Part shown: piece after piece, positions 24,401-32,900 of the stretch
Numbering within the stretch: the first letter of the stretch is position 1
Layout of the letters: each line of letters starts with the position of its first letter
Assembly: GCF_015706575.1 (NCBI RefSeq)
Contig: NW_024037056.1
Coordinates: forward strand, 9,995,176 to 10,059,175
Length of the DNA stretch: 64,000 bases
Direction: 5' to 3'
DNA from: Patiria miniata
Lineage: Eukaryota; Echinodermata; Asteroidea; Valvatida; Asterinidae
Translations under genes and position numbers: made by a program
Notes under the pieces: model-generated
Told to the model about the DNA's origin: nothing
Seen by the model: only the letters and a program-made list of their open reading frames with translations
Database searches by the model: none

Positions 24401-27336
24401 AAACTGGCACTCAACTGTAGACATGTTCTATCTACAAACCCATCTTCTTCCACACATCTTAAATCCAACAAAATCCTGCAAATCCTGACATCAGATTCTG
24501 CAAGATTTGTGCTGGTTACAACTAGGCCCTAAATTATCAAATTCATTGAGCGAGAAATACCATGATTAGCGCTGAGAAACAACGCAGGCACTCGGGACAA
24601 GAACACAAATGCTCCAGTTGTCGCCACGCCCAGAAGACCGTACATGGACGCCGCCATAGCGTAAGCCAACGTCAGCGCGGCACGCCCACCGTAGAGGTCC
24701 CCAAAACGCCCATATATGGGCGTGCCGACCAGCTGAATGAAGTTGTAGAATGTCTGGAGGTAACCGTAGACCGCCATGTCCATGCCTAGTTTCTTTGTCA
24801 GGTACTGTGCGAGGAAACACAAAAACATTTTAGTTTGGTTACTGAACCTAAACAATAAGTATAGACCTTTATCATGCCGCCACCATTTCAGTCATGTTCC
24901 CTGTATCCACTAACAGTACTGAATGATAATACTTTTGGGTGCAATAGGGAACCAGACTATTTTTCCTTCCAGCCTCGCTTTGGTTACATTGATTTGAATG
25001 GGAAAAAAATCAAGATGGCCGCAACATGGTAATGGTCTATAGTGTGGAAAACGCATTCCTAAAGTTTAGTTCCTATATCGCCCAAAACTGCCCTGCCTAT
25101 TACTCCCTGTACCGCCCAAAACCACTCAAGCGTTCTATAGTTTTATGGATTCATCAGGAAATAAATACAATATAATACAATGGTAGTACAAGATGCTAAT
25201 GGGTAAACAGCTTTTGCTTTTAACAATAAGGTTCTGGATAGGATAATTTAGCCTTTTAGAGCATGCAGAAGAACAGGGCTCTTCCATTATTGAACTGCCA
25301 AGCTCTTTAGTGTGGGAATGCTGGCAGACCTCCTAACTAATGTTGTGCAAACCGTCCCGAATCCCAAACCAAAACCAACTTTGGGTCGGGTCGGGTCCAC
25401 TTTGCCATCTTTTTAGTCGGGTCGGGTAGGTTTTGAGTTTGCCTTTGCGATTTTCGAGTCAGGTCGGGTCGGTTAAGCCATCTTGTGAACAACCTGAAAT
25501 AAAGCGAAATGAACCCCAAAAATTGAAACAGTTTGGAAATTCTCGCGGAGCGATATATTACAGAGTTACTGTGTCCTGTACAACCAATGTCAACCCACCG
25601 CACAAATGTGCATGTGGTTTACGGTCTAGGACGCACAGTCTATAAAGTGTAGGCCCACCAGGAGGTAGGCCTACAAGTACATGTAACGTTATGGATCTTC
25701 ACCGTACCGTACAGTATGATTCTTTACCGAGAGACGACGATTTTCACGCGACGCAGATACATGTAAGTTCAGGCACAAAAAGTGTACACAGTAAGTTGCC
25801 CAAGCCAGATAATCTGGGTTTTTGGGGTCGGTTCGGTTTTTGCTTGATATTTTTGGGTTGGGTCGGGTTGGATTTGGGGAGTTCAGTTCGGTTTTGGACT
25901 TGCCGTGCGGATTCAGTTTATTATGTTTTGGATTGGTATGGCCTGGTTAACCCGACCTGACACACAACATTACTCAGTTCTTGTCACTGCTGTCATTTGT
26001 GGCTCTTGGTCAGGGGAGCTAGTCAGAGGCTCCTCATGATTTTTGTTTTTAAAGTGAGAATAATGTTATAGCAGCTTCCATGAAATAGTCCGAAATTTCG
26101 GGCTCATGAGGCGTCGGACTTAAGAGGCATACATTCCGCCTCATAGATCATAGGTCTGAGGCCTCATAAGTCCGACGCCCACTGATCTCTATATAAAGAC
26201 TGGATAGCGGATATGCAAACAACATTCACACAGTAGACTTTGCATATTGACCAATTCGCCCCCGGTCTCACGAAGATGGCCGCATATAGCACGAACGTTC
26301 TACGCGTAAATACGCGCGCGTTGTATCAACAGTTGACGCGCATTTTGGTCACGTACACATATTATGATGTTCTAAAAGGGACACATTTCCGTAGTGATTA
26401 TTATTTCAAAACGCCGAAAAAGTGGTATTTGCGGCATTTTAGTAACCACTACGTTAGAAAAATTGTAGTTAACCTTGGTCAGTGGTGGTGGTCAAAATAT
26501 AAGTCAAGTGAACCGCGACGTTACAAAAGAAATCGTGCTGTCTATAAAAACGGCAACTTGTCTTTTGTAGATCACCAGCCGGTCTCACCAATATGGCGTC
26601 AAATTCGTTCATTGTGCGGCTCTTTATTAGCTATCCAGTCTTTATATAGAGATCAGTGCCGACGCCTCATAAGTCCGACAATGGACAAACGCTGTTTCAG
26701 AATTATGAGGCGTCGGAGCTGTGAGGCATCAGACTTATGCGGCGTCGGACTTATGAGGCGGAATAAATAAATTGTATGTCTCATAAGTCCAAAGCCTCAT
26801 AAGTCCGAAATTTCAGAATAGGCGTCAGACCTATGAGGCGTTGGACTTACATACGAGCGGAACCCCTCTGTACATGTATGTACTGTATGTTGATCATTCA
26901 GGTTTTCAAGACAGAATTTCTTAAAAATGGGTTAGTTAGAGGGGCAGGAGGGTTACAAACTATTGAGAGCAATTCTTACAGGCAGGACACCCGTCTGCAG
27001 CCAGAAACACGCAGCATAGAGGAAGATGTTGAAGTGCAGTACTCTCTTAGCAACCCCCCAGGATGGTGAAGACAAATTATGATCTCGTTTAGTCTCATCG
27101 TCACCGTTCAACAATTCACTGGGCGGTGCCATCACAGTAACTTCTGGAGACGAGCCTGACTCCTTGTCCTGTTTCCAATCTTTATCCTCTTGATTCTGAT
27201 GATTCCCGTTTGTGTCTCTTCGGTGATTGGTCGTGTCCTCCATGTCTTCGGTGGGCTCTTGTCTGGAAGAGCTAGTTCTCAGCCGGGATTGGCCGGCTGG
27301 TTCTGTCGCCGTTTGTCGGTTGGAGCGGAGCTTCAT
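12302..27336 (-). CDS. SLC22A18: SLC22A18-like MFS transporter (8 coding exons)
   Basis: Coding exons in transcript order: 27336-26980, 24804-24561, 23567-23435, 22450-22338, 19896-19685, 15672-15571, 14778-14658, 12459-12302. All have GT-AG borders and compatible phases, and the product is 479 aa. Motifs: MFS motif A-like G-R-F-G-D-L-Y-G-G-R-A-A-L after helix 2; Q-M-V-I-T-D-L at helix 4; L-G-R-L-G-L-S-Y-G; T-K-I-V-S-T-T-D-T-G; and T-I-G-G-I-L near the end. These recur at the same positions in vertebrate SLC22A18 (ORCTL2/TSSC5), a polyspecific organic-cation-like carrier. Odd: a hydrophilic N-terminal extension of about 90 residues (Glu, Asp, Asn and Gln-rich) precedes helix 1; human has about 30. 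The start is supported by an in-frame TGA two codons upstream. A possible 5' UTR acceptor lies near 27368. A poly(A) hexamer on this strand is possible at 12028-12033. Substrate unknown. Confidence 0.9.
12556..12904. mobile_element. 349-bp MITE in SLC22A18 intron 7 with 25-bp TIRs
   Basis: TTATAACACCTCACCCACAG at the left and its inverse (one mismatch in 25) at the right. The interior shares GCGGTATTTGTGTGCAAATG and AAGAGAGAAATACATTTTCC with the element at 37202-39544, so these are related MITEs. Confidence 0.85.
12970..13092. repeat. Two tandem units of about 60 bp
   Basis: TTCTAA(G/A)AATGT, GATACTGT, TTGGTCCA and GTCACATGTCCAGTT occur twice in the same order. A weaker third partner lies near 12512. 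Between here and 14160 the intron also holds the tRNA-like segment and a small TIR element. Confidence 0.65.
13291..13362 (-). repeat. tRNA-like segment (SINE head or tRNA pseudogene)
   Basis: On the minus strand it has an A-box-like GGTCGAGTGGTGAGACG and B-box-like GGGTTCAAGTCCC, with an 8-base anticodon-like loop between CTGC and GCAG. It matches 63387-63458. The loop is one base too long for a good tRNA, so I call it a repeat. Confidence 0.55.
13801..13985. mobile_element. Short MITE with 13-bp TIRs
   Basis: ATTGACCTATCGC at the left and GCGATAGGTCAAT at the right, 185 bp apart, perfect inverted match. Non-coding. Confidence 0.6.
14168..14603. mobile_element. TTAA-flanked MITE (piggyBac-like) with internal minisatellite
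   Basis: TTAA at 14164-14167 and at 14604-14607. The ends CCCCCTAGGCCC and GGTGGGTTAGGG resemble those of 16760-17167. The interior 14402-14575 is a 43-bp tandem repeat of CATTCATCCTCAATCCTCC-type text, about four copies, with related words back to 14195. Confidence 0.68.
14658..14778 (-). CDS. SLC22A18: SLC22A18-like exon 7
   Basis: The acceptor is TTTGTAG and the donor GTAAGC. It encodes a hydrophobic helix and T-K-I-V-S-T-T-D-T-G, the equivalent of human I-K-A-V-S-T-S-D-T-G. Ends in phase 1. Confidence 0.9.
14940..15505. repeat. GACCCGAAC-rich degenerate repeat, inverse of 25342-25980
   Basis: Many short words of the ACCAACCTGACCCGA type, collinear as reverse complement with 25342-25980, including GATTTTCATGC / GCGTGAAAATC-like text. 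Open frames here are compositional. Lies between SLC22A18 exons 7 and 6. Confidence 0.65.
15571..15672 (-). CDS. SLC22A18: SLC22A18-like exon 6
   Basis: 34 codons between acceptor ATTCCAG and donor GTAAGA: I-Q-G-L-C-I-G-P-L then R-F-S-D-M-A-L-L-R-A-S, aligned with human Q-G-L-V-I-G-Q-L and F-S-E-E-V-L-L-R-A-S. Phase 0 on both sides. Confidence 0.9.
15847..16363. mobile_element. 517-bp MITE with about 60-bp TIRs
   Basis: The left 15847-15907 (AAGATAAGTTTGCGGTAGCA ...) is the inverse of the right 16303-16363 (... TGCTACCGCAAACTTATCTT) with about one mismatch. The interior is AT-rich without a transposase frame. Confidence 0.85.
16760..17167. mobile_element. TTAA-flanked MITE (piggyBac-like)
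   Basis: TTAA at 16756-16759 and 17168-17171. Left end CCCTAACTCCCTAGGCC, right end GGCTTCAGGGCGGTTAGGG. The interior repeats AATCCTGCAAATTCCTCC-type words. Same family as 14168-14603. Confidence 0.72.
17441..17950. mobile_element. MITE family AAAGCTATAGTCCATCATTTG, copy 1
   Basis: AAAGCTACAGTCCATCATTTG at the left and CAAATGATGGACTATAGCTT at the right; 510 bp. Other copies are at 27567-28080, 49474-50868 and 58326-58882. Confidence 0.88.
17981..18443. mobile_element. 463-bp palindromic foldback element
   Basis: The left arm (ATTAAACCAAAATT, then CAGATCATGTAAACAAGGCA) and right arm (TGCCTTGTTTACATGATCTG, then AATTTTGGTTTAAT) are inverted over nearly the whole length, with the centre near 18222 and the inner arms GATCACCCCTGATGTCATTGC / GCAATGACATCAGGGGTGATC. 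The mirrored open frames are a result of the symmetry. Confidence 0.82.
18494..19486. mobile_element. pogo/Tigger-like MITE (CAGTGGAACACCGCTATAAT)
   Basis: TA on both sides; CAGTGGAACACCGC at the left and GCGACGTTCCACTG at the right, with typical GTTCGTAATAGCGATCG-like subterminal text. Holds the nested TTAA element at 18573-19177. Confidence 0.82.
18573..19177. mobile_element. piggyBac-like non-autonomous element nested in the pogo-like MITE
   Basis: TTAA at 18569-18572 and 19178-19181. Left end CCCTTTCATGCCCA, right end (inverse) CCCTTTCCTTCCCA, 12 of 14 matching and in the style of piggyBac TIRs. A subterminal direct repeat AAAGTCGCCCATGGGAA occurs near 19109 and 19154. Confidence 0.8.
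19685..19896 (-). CDS. SLC22A18: SLC22A18-like exon 5 (central loop, helices 7-8)
   Basis: The acceptor is TTTGCAG and the donor GTGAGA. It begins E-K-S-K-S-G-V-F-S-L-E-K-Y and continues through G-L-P-N-A-I-F-Q-S-M-L-P and Y-N-G-Y-V-L-S, aligned with human A-N-C-P-T-G-L-F-M and A-G-Y-L-M-S. Ends in phase 0. Confidence 0.9.
20350..20710 (-). repeat. tRNA-derived SINE (family B), reverse
   Basis: On the minus strand: a head with CTTGTGCGTAAAG-type A-box text and a B-box-like GGTTAGAATCCTGGCC, a core with TTTCTCCGGGCCCTC and TTTTCCTCCCTCCGG, and a 3' end in ATTATTA. Matches 44625-44959. Confidence 0.78.
21118..21320. repeat. Interspersed repeat with (TGAC)n, pair of 3775-3970
   Basis: Collinear with 3775-3970 and containing about five TGAC units (CTGACTGACTGACTGACTG). 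Family not recognised. Confidence 0.55.
22209..22320. repeat. 112-bp hairpin element beside SLC22A18 exon 4
   Basis: CAAGTCGTTAGA and TCTAACGACTTG are perfect inverted ends, and the inner text is GC-richer. It ends 17 bases from exon 4. Confidence 0.5.
22338..22450 (-). CDS. SLC22A18: SLC22A18-like exon 4 (helix 6)
   Basis: The acceptor is GTTGTAG and the donor GTCAGT. The correct frame reads E-Q-H-A-A-L-V-S-C-M-G-S-L-L then a hydrophobic helix ending F-I-P-V-Q-T-K-K, as in human (F-T-C-I-P-A-S-T-K). A 112-bp inverted-repeat element (22209-22320) lies 18 bases beyond the donor. Confidence 0.83.
22670..23341. mobile_element. 672-bp TIR element (GTCTGGTTCCC)
   Basis: GTCTGGTTCCCAGAC at the left, GTCAGGGAACCAGAC at the right. 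The right half is shared with 1-275, and solitary ends lie near 6250, 21723 and 24949. Non-autonomous. Confidence 0.75.
23435..23567 (-). CDS. SLC22A18: SLC22A18-like exon 3
   Basis: The acceptor is TTTTAAG and the donor GTGAGA. It encodes T-Q-M-V-I-T-D-L then E-A-L-G-R-L-G-L-S-Y-G and G-P-L-I-G-G, aligned with helices 4-5 of the family. Confidence 0.9.
23676..23757. repeat. G-run / C-run tract
   Basis: About 50 nearly unbroken G, then CTCTTG, then about 35 nearly unbroken C: a strong potential hairpin or G-quadruplex site. Sequencing across it may be unreliable. Confidence 0.75.
24085..24362 (-). repeat. SINE of the family A type, diverged, reverse
   Basis: Starts with an (AAT)n tail and ATATAGCGCTTTATACTC, includes CTTGCCCAAGAACGCAAGC and ends in B-box text (GGTTCGAACCCAGG on the plus strand). 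Lies between SLC22A18 exons 2 and 3. Confidence 0.7.
24561..24804 (-). CDS. SLC22A18: SLC22A18-like exon 2 (helices 2-3, motif A)
   Basis: The exon starts Y-L-T-K-K-L-G-M-D after acceptor CGCACAG and ends in phase 1 before GTATTT. It contains F-G-Y-L-Q-T-like Y-G-Y-L-Q-T, the motif A loop and S-R-V-P-A. This is the strongest family match in the gene. Confidence 0.92.
25342..25980. repeat. GGTCGGGT-rich degenerate repeat, inverse of 14940-15505
   Basis: Words of the GGGTCGGGTCGGGT type and the inverse of the 14940-15505 landmarks, including CAAGATGGC-like and CGACGATTTTCACGC text. Also AT/GC-simple. Not coding. Confidence 0.62.
26088..26849. mobile_element. Foldback element packed with GGCGTCGGACTTATGAGGC-like words
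   Basis: The outer arms carry GTCCGAAATTTC / GAAATTTCGGAC and the inner arms CACTGATCTCTATATAAAGA / TCTTTATATAGAGATCAGTG (imperfect). About nine copies of CCTCATAAGTCCGACGCC-like words occur in both orientations. A 176-codon ATG frame (26240-26770) spans the interior; its product is basic and unrecognised and I do not call it a gene. Confidence 0.82.
26980..27336 (-). CDS. SLC22A18: SLC22A18-like exon 1 (long cytosolic N-terminus and helix 1)
   Basis: 119 codons ending G-V-L-P before donor GTAAGA. The first 90 or so residues are hydrophilic with many N, Q, E, D and R and no membrane segment. The last 25 (R-V-L-H-F-N-I-F-L-Y-A-A-C-F-W) form the first helix. TGA sits in frame just before the ATG. 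Confidence 0.8.
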
Positions 27337-27566
27337 GTCTCAACTTCAAGCATTGAATCTGTGTATCCTGTAATTTGGGATCATGAGAAAAGAACCGACA
27401 TTTTTTGCCATGCTGCCTTCAAAATCAATGTTATTATTGTTATAATCTGTCACATGTCCTAACAAACAGAAATGTAACCAATAATGGGCTCTTCTTAACA
27501 AATTGAACAAGTTTGAGAGAAGTGATCCCACACAGGCAATTCTCACCATTTGGTGACTGTGTGTTT

Positions 27567-28080
27567 AAAGCTAGAGTCCATCATTTGCAGCCATCCGAAA
27601 AGTAACTGGCGTAATTATTGTTGAAAAACAAACTTGGTCGAAAGATAGTAAGGGAACTAAACTCCCTGTGAAATTATTCTTTCTGGGAAGCTGTCATTTT
27701 GAAGTAATCAACGAAAGAAGGCATTTCCAACGGTGATTCTTAAGAAGCACCGTACGAAAATTTAAATTAGTAGTTTGTTTTGTTATTCAGCGCAGCGCGC
27801 ACAAGTATTGGAACGACGCACACGCACGCGCGGTTGTTATAATTCGTCGGATCAGTGCGCGACGTCGCGTATAGCTGCAATTCAAAACAATTGAAAACAT
27901 GATTCAGTAACTTTTGATTTGAAATTGAGATCCTAGAATGCTGTTTTTCTCGGAATGTACAGCTGAAGCTTAGCTGAAACTTCATCAGGTTAGTTGTTCA
28001 GTACCCTTCATTAGATTTTGAGCACTTTTGTTGCTTCAAACGAACAAAATGCACAAATTACAAATGATGGACTATACCTT
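27567..28080. mobile_element. MITE family AAAGCTATAGTCCATCATTTG, copy 2 (inverted)
   Basis: Reverse-complement of 17441-17950 at high similarity over its full length. Begins AAAGCTAGAGTCCATCATTTG and ends CAAATGATGGACTATACCTT. Confidence 0.87.
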
Positions 28081-28467
28081 TAAACATGGATATAAACATG
28101 ACAATTTAATTTTGCAGTGTGTCATGTGTGTCCAAATGAAATCTTCAATTCAATGTCCTTGATTCCTTTTTGATATAGTCCCCATGTGTATGCATGTTGT
28201 CAGCTTGAACATGATAAAAATGAAATTCAAAATCAAACTGTCAACATACTATTTTACTAGTATTTTATTAGGTCTAACCATGGTTAGTTCTACCTCCATG
28301 GTCTAACAGTAACATCCTCATAATAAATAAATATTAATATAAAAAGACATACAATCATGACAGTTCAATGTAGCTCAAATCAATTTTTGCACAGTCACGT
28401 CATACAATACACAGTGCCTTCGCATTAGTTGTATTAAAATTAGCATTTACTAGCAGTTAGTCTTACC

Positions 28468-28934
28468 CTAGCCCCATAAATGTGGCCTATTTACTGGACT
28501 GCCTCCGTAAACATAGGCCACACATCCACATGTACAAAAACGTGTCGACTTTGCCAAATTTTGATTTTCACATTTAGGCTTACTTTGTAGGTTTTTTTTG
28601 CTTTAGAAGCATTCTCACCCTCTATATAGGCTAATCGGAAAGTGCTGCCTTTTTCAGATGTCCATGTTTCGTGAAATTTCCAGATACATTTGGACACGTT
28701 TGCGTATCAAAATTTCAACATGAAATTTCACAAAAATTAGACATCTGAAAAAGGCAGCACTTTCTGATTAGCCTATAATAGAGGGTAAGAATGCTTCTAA
28801 AGCAAAAAAAACCTACAAAGTAAGCCTAAATGTGAAAATCAAAATTTGGCAAAGTCGACACGTTTTTGTACATGTGGATGTGTGGCCTATGTTTACGGAG
28901 GCAGTCCAGTAAATAGGCCACATTTATGGGGCTA
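28468..28934. mobile_element. 467-bp near-perfect palindrome with 8-bp target duplication
   Basis: The left arm starts CTAGCCCCATAAATGTGG and the right arm ends CCACATTTATGGGGCTA; arms of about 210-220 bp differ at few positions. GTCTTACC flanks both sides (28460-28467 and 28935-28942). The 8-bp duplication suggests a hAT-type element. Confidence 0.87.
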
Positions 28935-29714
28935 GTCTTACCAATACCTAGCCGCAGATAATTATAGGCTGAAAGTGAAAATGTTTGGTTCAACAACGAA
29001 GCTGAGCTAGCTGTTGACTCGATACGCATGACTGACTTCAGATCAGACTATGTAGCTAGCTGGAACTTTTTGCAACGCGTACTTACGTACGAGTACAAAG
29101 TACATGTACTTCAAGTGACGTGTACGCGTGTACGCGGACCGGATAAGGATGTACATGTATTATTCGTGCGTGCGTGTATCGGATTTATCGGGAAACTATT
29201 TCTTAAAATAGGGGTGTCAATTTCGAGAGGTCGTTTCAAAGCAAGCATATAAACAAATATCTGTGTCTATAAATGTATCACGTTTTGTTGTAAAACAGAA
29301 ATTAAAGATAAATTTGCCGAGAATAACATAAAATTACCTTGCTATTCATCCAAAATGTAACCTTTTTTTTTAAAACCTAGACAAACAATAAACTACATAA
29401 TATACTGGTGTGGCCAATATATAAATAATTCATTAGGCAGGCAATTAACTGGTAACCAGAAGTCCATGCAGGTTTTATTCACGTGTGATGCATCCTGGGG
29501 TCAGACTATTTATAATTGATTGGTTTTGTTTACTTAAAACCATCCAATCTAAAACGGCAAAGAAATATTTTTTACTCACAAATCTCTGATAATTTTCAAC
29601 AATTTAAGCAATGTGAAGGTTGAAATTATATTTCTAACAAATTCGCTTTCGATGAAACAATTGCACGACTGAATAACAGCGGCTTCTTTCGTCTTGCAAA
29701 AAAGGGGAAACACA

Positions 29715-29724
29715 TGTCACGTGA
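29715..29724. promoter_or_regulatory. Palindromic E-box GTCACGTGAC upstream of ERICH3
   Basis: A perfect palindrome 182 bases upstream of the ERICH3 start codon, in the head-to-head interval with SLC22A18. CACGTG is the bHLH-Zip core (USF, MITF/TFE class). The nearby text GACAAC is at best half of an RFX X-box. The regulatory role is inferred from position alone. Confidence 0.3.
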
Positions 29725-29905
29725 CCACCTTGACAACGGCATAAGCAAAACACCTGCTTTGCTATTCTAATTCTTCATCGATGGCGAAAAGGAAAGCGAA
29801 CCGAATGGGTCGCTGAAAAAATATGAGGAAAGAGTGATTCCATACCATTTATAAAACCAGAGTTTTCATCTAAAGAAGCACACATCTTGAAGACCAAGAT
29901 TCAAA

Positions 29906-29925
29906 ATGTCACACGTCGATTCTGG
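29906..29925 (+). CDS. ERICH3: ERICH3-like exon 1 (start)
   Basis: ATG TCA CAC GTC GAT TCT GG then donor GTAAGT at 29926, encoding M-S-H-V-D-S and a split Gly completed by the C at 36801. The result, M-S-H-x-x-x-G then P-L-S-A-Y-N, matches the vertebrate start (M-S-H-S-H-P-A-G). Intron 1 is about 6.9 kb. Confidence 0.8.
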
Positions 29926-32900
29926 GTAAGTTTTAAGAGGGAAATTGGAATGATTTTGGACGATCAATTGTTGGCATGTTTGTGATGCATTGCATTTTTA
30001 TGTGTATACATTGTATACATTGTAATGCAAATGTCAGTACATGTACATTGTTCATGTTTGTGATGCATTGCATTTTTATGTGTGAAGTTTTTAACCCTAA
30101 TTGTTTTTGGCAGTGGATATTTAGCCGGCACACCGCACAGCTTTCTTTTATGTTTAATTAAGGCAGTGGATATATTTTGCCGGAGACGGCAAACCTTCAG
30201 TAAACGTTAGTTTGCCGGATATGCACTGAAATTTAAATGCGCAGTTACTGTTTTTTTGTACTTAAACATTTTCCGGTGACAAATTTTAGTCTGGCTCCAT
30301 GTCAATATTATCGTTGTATTTTTGTATTTACAAGATGGGAATCAGACATTTTATAATTTCAGACTTTATTTCCCTTTAAAAAAAATCATCCAGAGCCACA
30401 AATCTGAAAAAGAAAAAGTAATACTCTGCAATAAAATGTTTTGAGACATTTTAAAATAATAAAAGAAGAATATTCTTATTTATTTGGGGATGGGAAAAAA
30501 AAACCCTTAAAATTGTGGCGGGGATCAGGATTCGAACTCGGGACATTCAACTCACTAGAGCCATTGCTTAACCACTGCACCGACTGTGCTACACAACTTT
30601 GATGGGAATTTAATACATGTTATAATTCAGCCCTATCTTAAAGAGTACAGCGCCCTCTGTTGATGTGGATTGCTGCCGGCAAACCTTTAGTAAACGTTAG
30701 TTTGCCGGCGTTACCTCCGGCAAAATATCCACTACCTTTAATTAAACGATTATAATATTTATCATGTAATAATGAGCTGGCACAGCACTGAACATGCGCA
30801 GTGACCGTTTTTTGGGGACTCAAGACATTTTTTCCGTGACAAATCTTACTGCGCCACGCTACCAACATTGTCGTTGTGACTTCACATTCACGAGAATGGA
30901 ATCAGGCCAGGTTGGCCGATTTCAATCACATTGATTTAAATCACTGATTCAAATCGCGATTCAAATCAAATGATTTTTTTTTTTAAATCACTGATTAAAA
31001 TAACTTTTTTTTGTAAAAGTCATATTTTTGGCAAAATAAATTGATTGAGGGCTACAATCATTAAAATCAACTGATTCCACTTACATTTTACAAAGTGTAA
31101 GACGTTAACTCATTCAAACACCTAAACTTATACATGTACATGTCTGAAATTCATGTATTTCAAGTATACATATATTGTTTTATGATCAATAAATAATTGG
31201 CACAATAAAAGAATGGTATTTGAATAGAATTAGGTCAATTAAAAAAAATTCCAGTTGACATCGTCCCCGCCCACTTACTTTTTTGAGGCTGCATCAAATT
31301 TTTTTATTTTTTATTTCAGGCGTAACATTTTTTTAAAGATGTTTTAGTTCAGATTCTTCTAATAATACTAATTCTAATGTTCAGTGAAAGGTTTTGTGGT
31401 CATCAACCATCAACTACATTTACATTTAAATTTATTTTATTTTTGTTACAACAATTACAAACAATAACATTAAATACTCAGAAATACAAAAGAATATTCT
31501 ATTCGCTGGATCACCTAAAAGAAACATGGTTTCTGTCGAGGGGCTCTCTAACTGATTAAATGTGACACACTAAAACAATGTTAATAAATTATGGCCTACA
31601 GTAGCATGTATTTAACTTTTTTAATTTCTTTTATGATGATTGACTGTTACCTTTTGTGCTTTTTTCTTGTGTTGTTTGTCTTTCTTCGTGTTCATGTAAC
31701 CATGGTAACCGGTAATATCTGTGCTGGATGCAATGTTGGCCCAGTATTTCAAATGCCATGAATATTTTTTACAAGTATATTAATTTTATGGGGCCTAATA
31801 CCAGATTTATTTTTACACTAAATAGGCCTACAGGTTTTAGAGGTGATAAAGTAAAGAGTATGGTTATCTCTACGACCTGCATGCACATATTTGGAAAAGA
31901 ACGTGTTTTAGCCACTCATTGGTAATTTGTTTATTTACAACATGTCCATGTAGTTTTATGGCCAAAAAACAACAAATTGTTCTGCTTCTGGTTACTCTAC
32001 CTACACATGTACCCTATTTTGACAGCCCCTACCCTAATTTTTTTGGGGGGAAAATGAGGGAAAACAAACCCGAAAATCATCAGTTAGGCTACTCCCTTTG
32101 GAAAGATTTTCCCATGCATGTATCTGGCCATCACTTGTCACCCTGTGCACAAAACTATGTGAGACTGGTCTGACAATTTCTAAGTGTTTACTCAGTAAAT
32201 AGGCCTACTTCAATATTTCCCTGCTAAATTCAACTTTTTAGGACATATTATCACCTTCTGATGGCTGATAGGTCACTGAAGGGAAATATTAGTGATGGCC
32301 AGATATGGGAATCTTAATTTCTGTGCCTTTTACCCTCGATTGACTATGCAGACACCTCCATATGATGGTGCAAAAAATTAATTGCCAAAAAGAAATTCCC
32401 CTAGCTACCTACATGTGTACCTATTTTCAAATGCCATGTAAATCGGAAGCATATTTTTTGGGGGCCTAAATGGTGCACATAAATTCTCAATAAACATGAT
32501 AAATAGTTTGTAAACATGTACAGTAAGTAGGATTAATGAGGAATTCATGTGCTTGAAAAAAAAGGCACGCATTAATTCATTATGTTTATCACATTATTTT
32601 GAACTGTTTACATACATAGTATACATTTGTACATTGTACATCTATATGGGCAATTCCTGTGACCATGTCGACCATTTAGGTACATGTAGGGCCTATTATG
32701 TTCTTGACAGGGATTTTTAAGAGCTCAGTGGATAAACCTGAAAAATTGCTTTTCAAATCTTATCATCTAGAAATGGTCAACATGGTCAAGGAGATTACAG
32801 ACTAAGTGTTCCAGATCATTTCTCTAAATCATAAAACGTGATTAAATTCCATCATGGTTATAATTGGCTCTGACATGGACAATTCACTTCCATTCACAAT

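Larger units (their letters stand above)
27337..29905. other. Head-to-head intergenic interval (SLC22A18 / ERICH3)
   Basis: 2.57 kb between the two start codons. Contains one MITE (27567-28080), a 467-bp palindrome (28468-28934) and about 950 bp of unique sequence before ERICH3 (28950-29905), where both promoters or that of ERICH3 probably lie. A non-coding first exon of SLC22A18 may exist here. Confidence 0.6.

Noticed and set aside
26240-26770. 176-codon open frame inside the foldback element
   Set aside because: No recognisable domain, and it crosses the inner palindrome and its repeat words. Kept only as a note to test across copies.
29721-29740. Possible RFX X-box before ERICH3 (GTGACC...GACAAC)
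   Set aside because: Half-site spacing and the second half-site deviate from the consensus; too weak to call.
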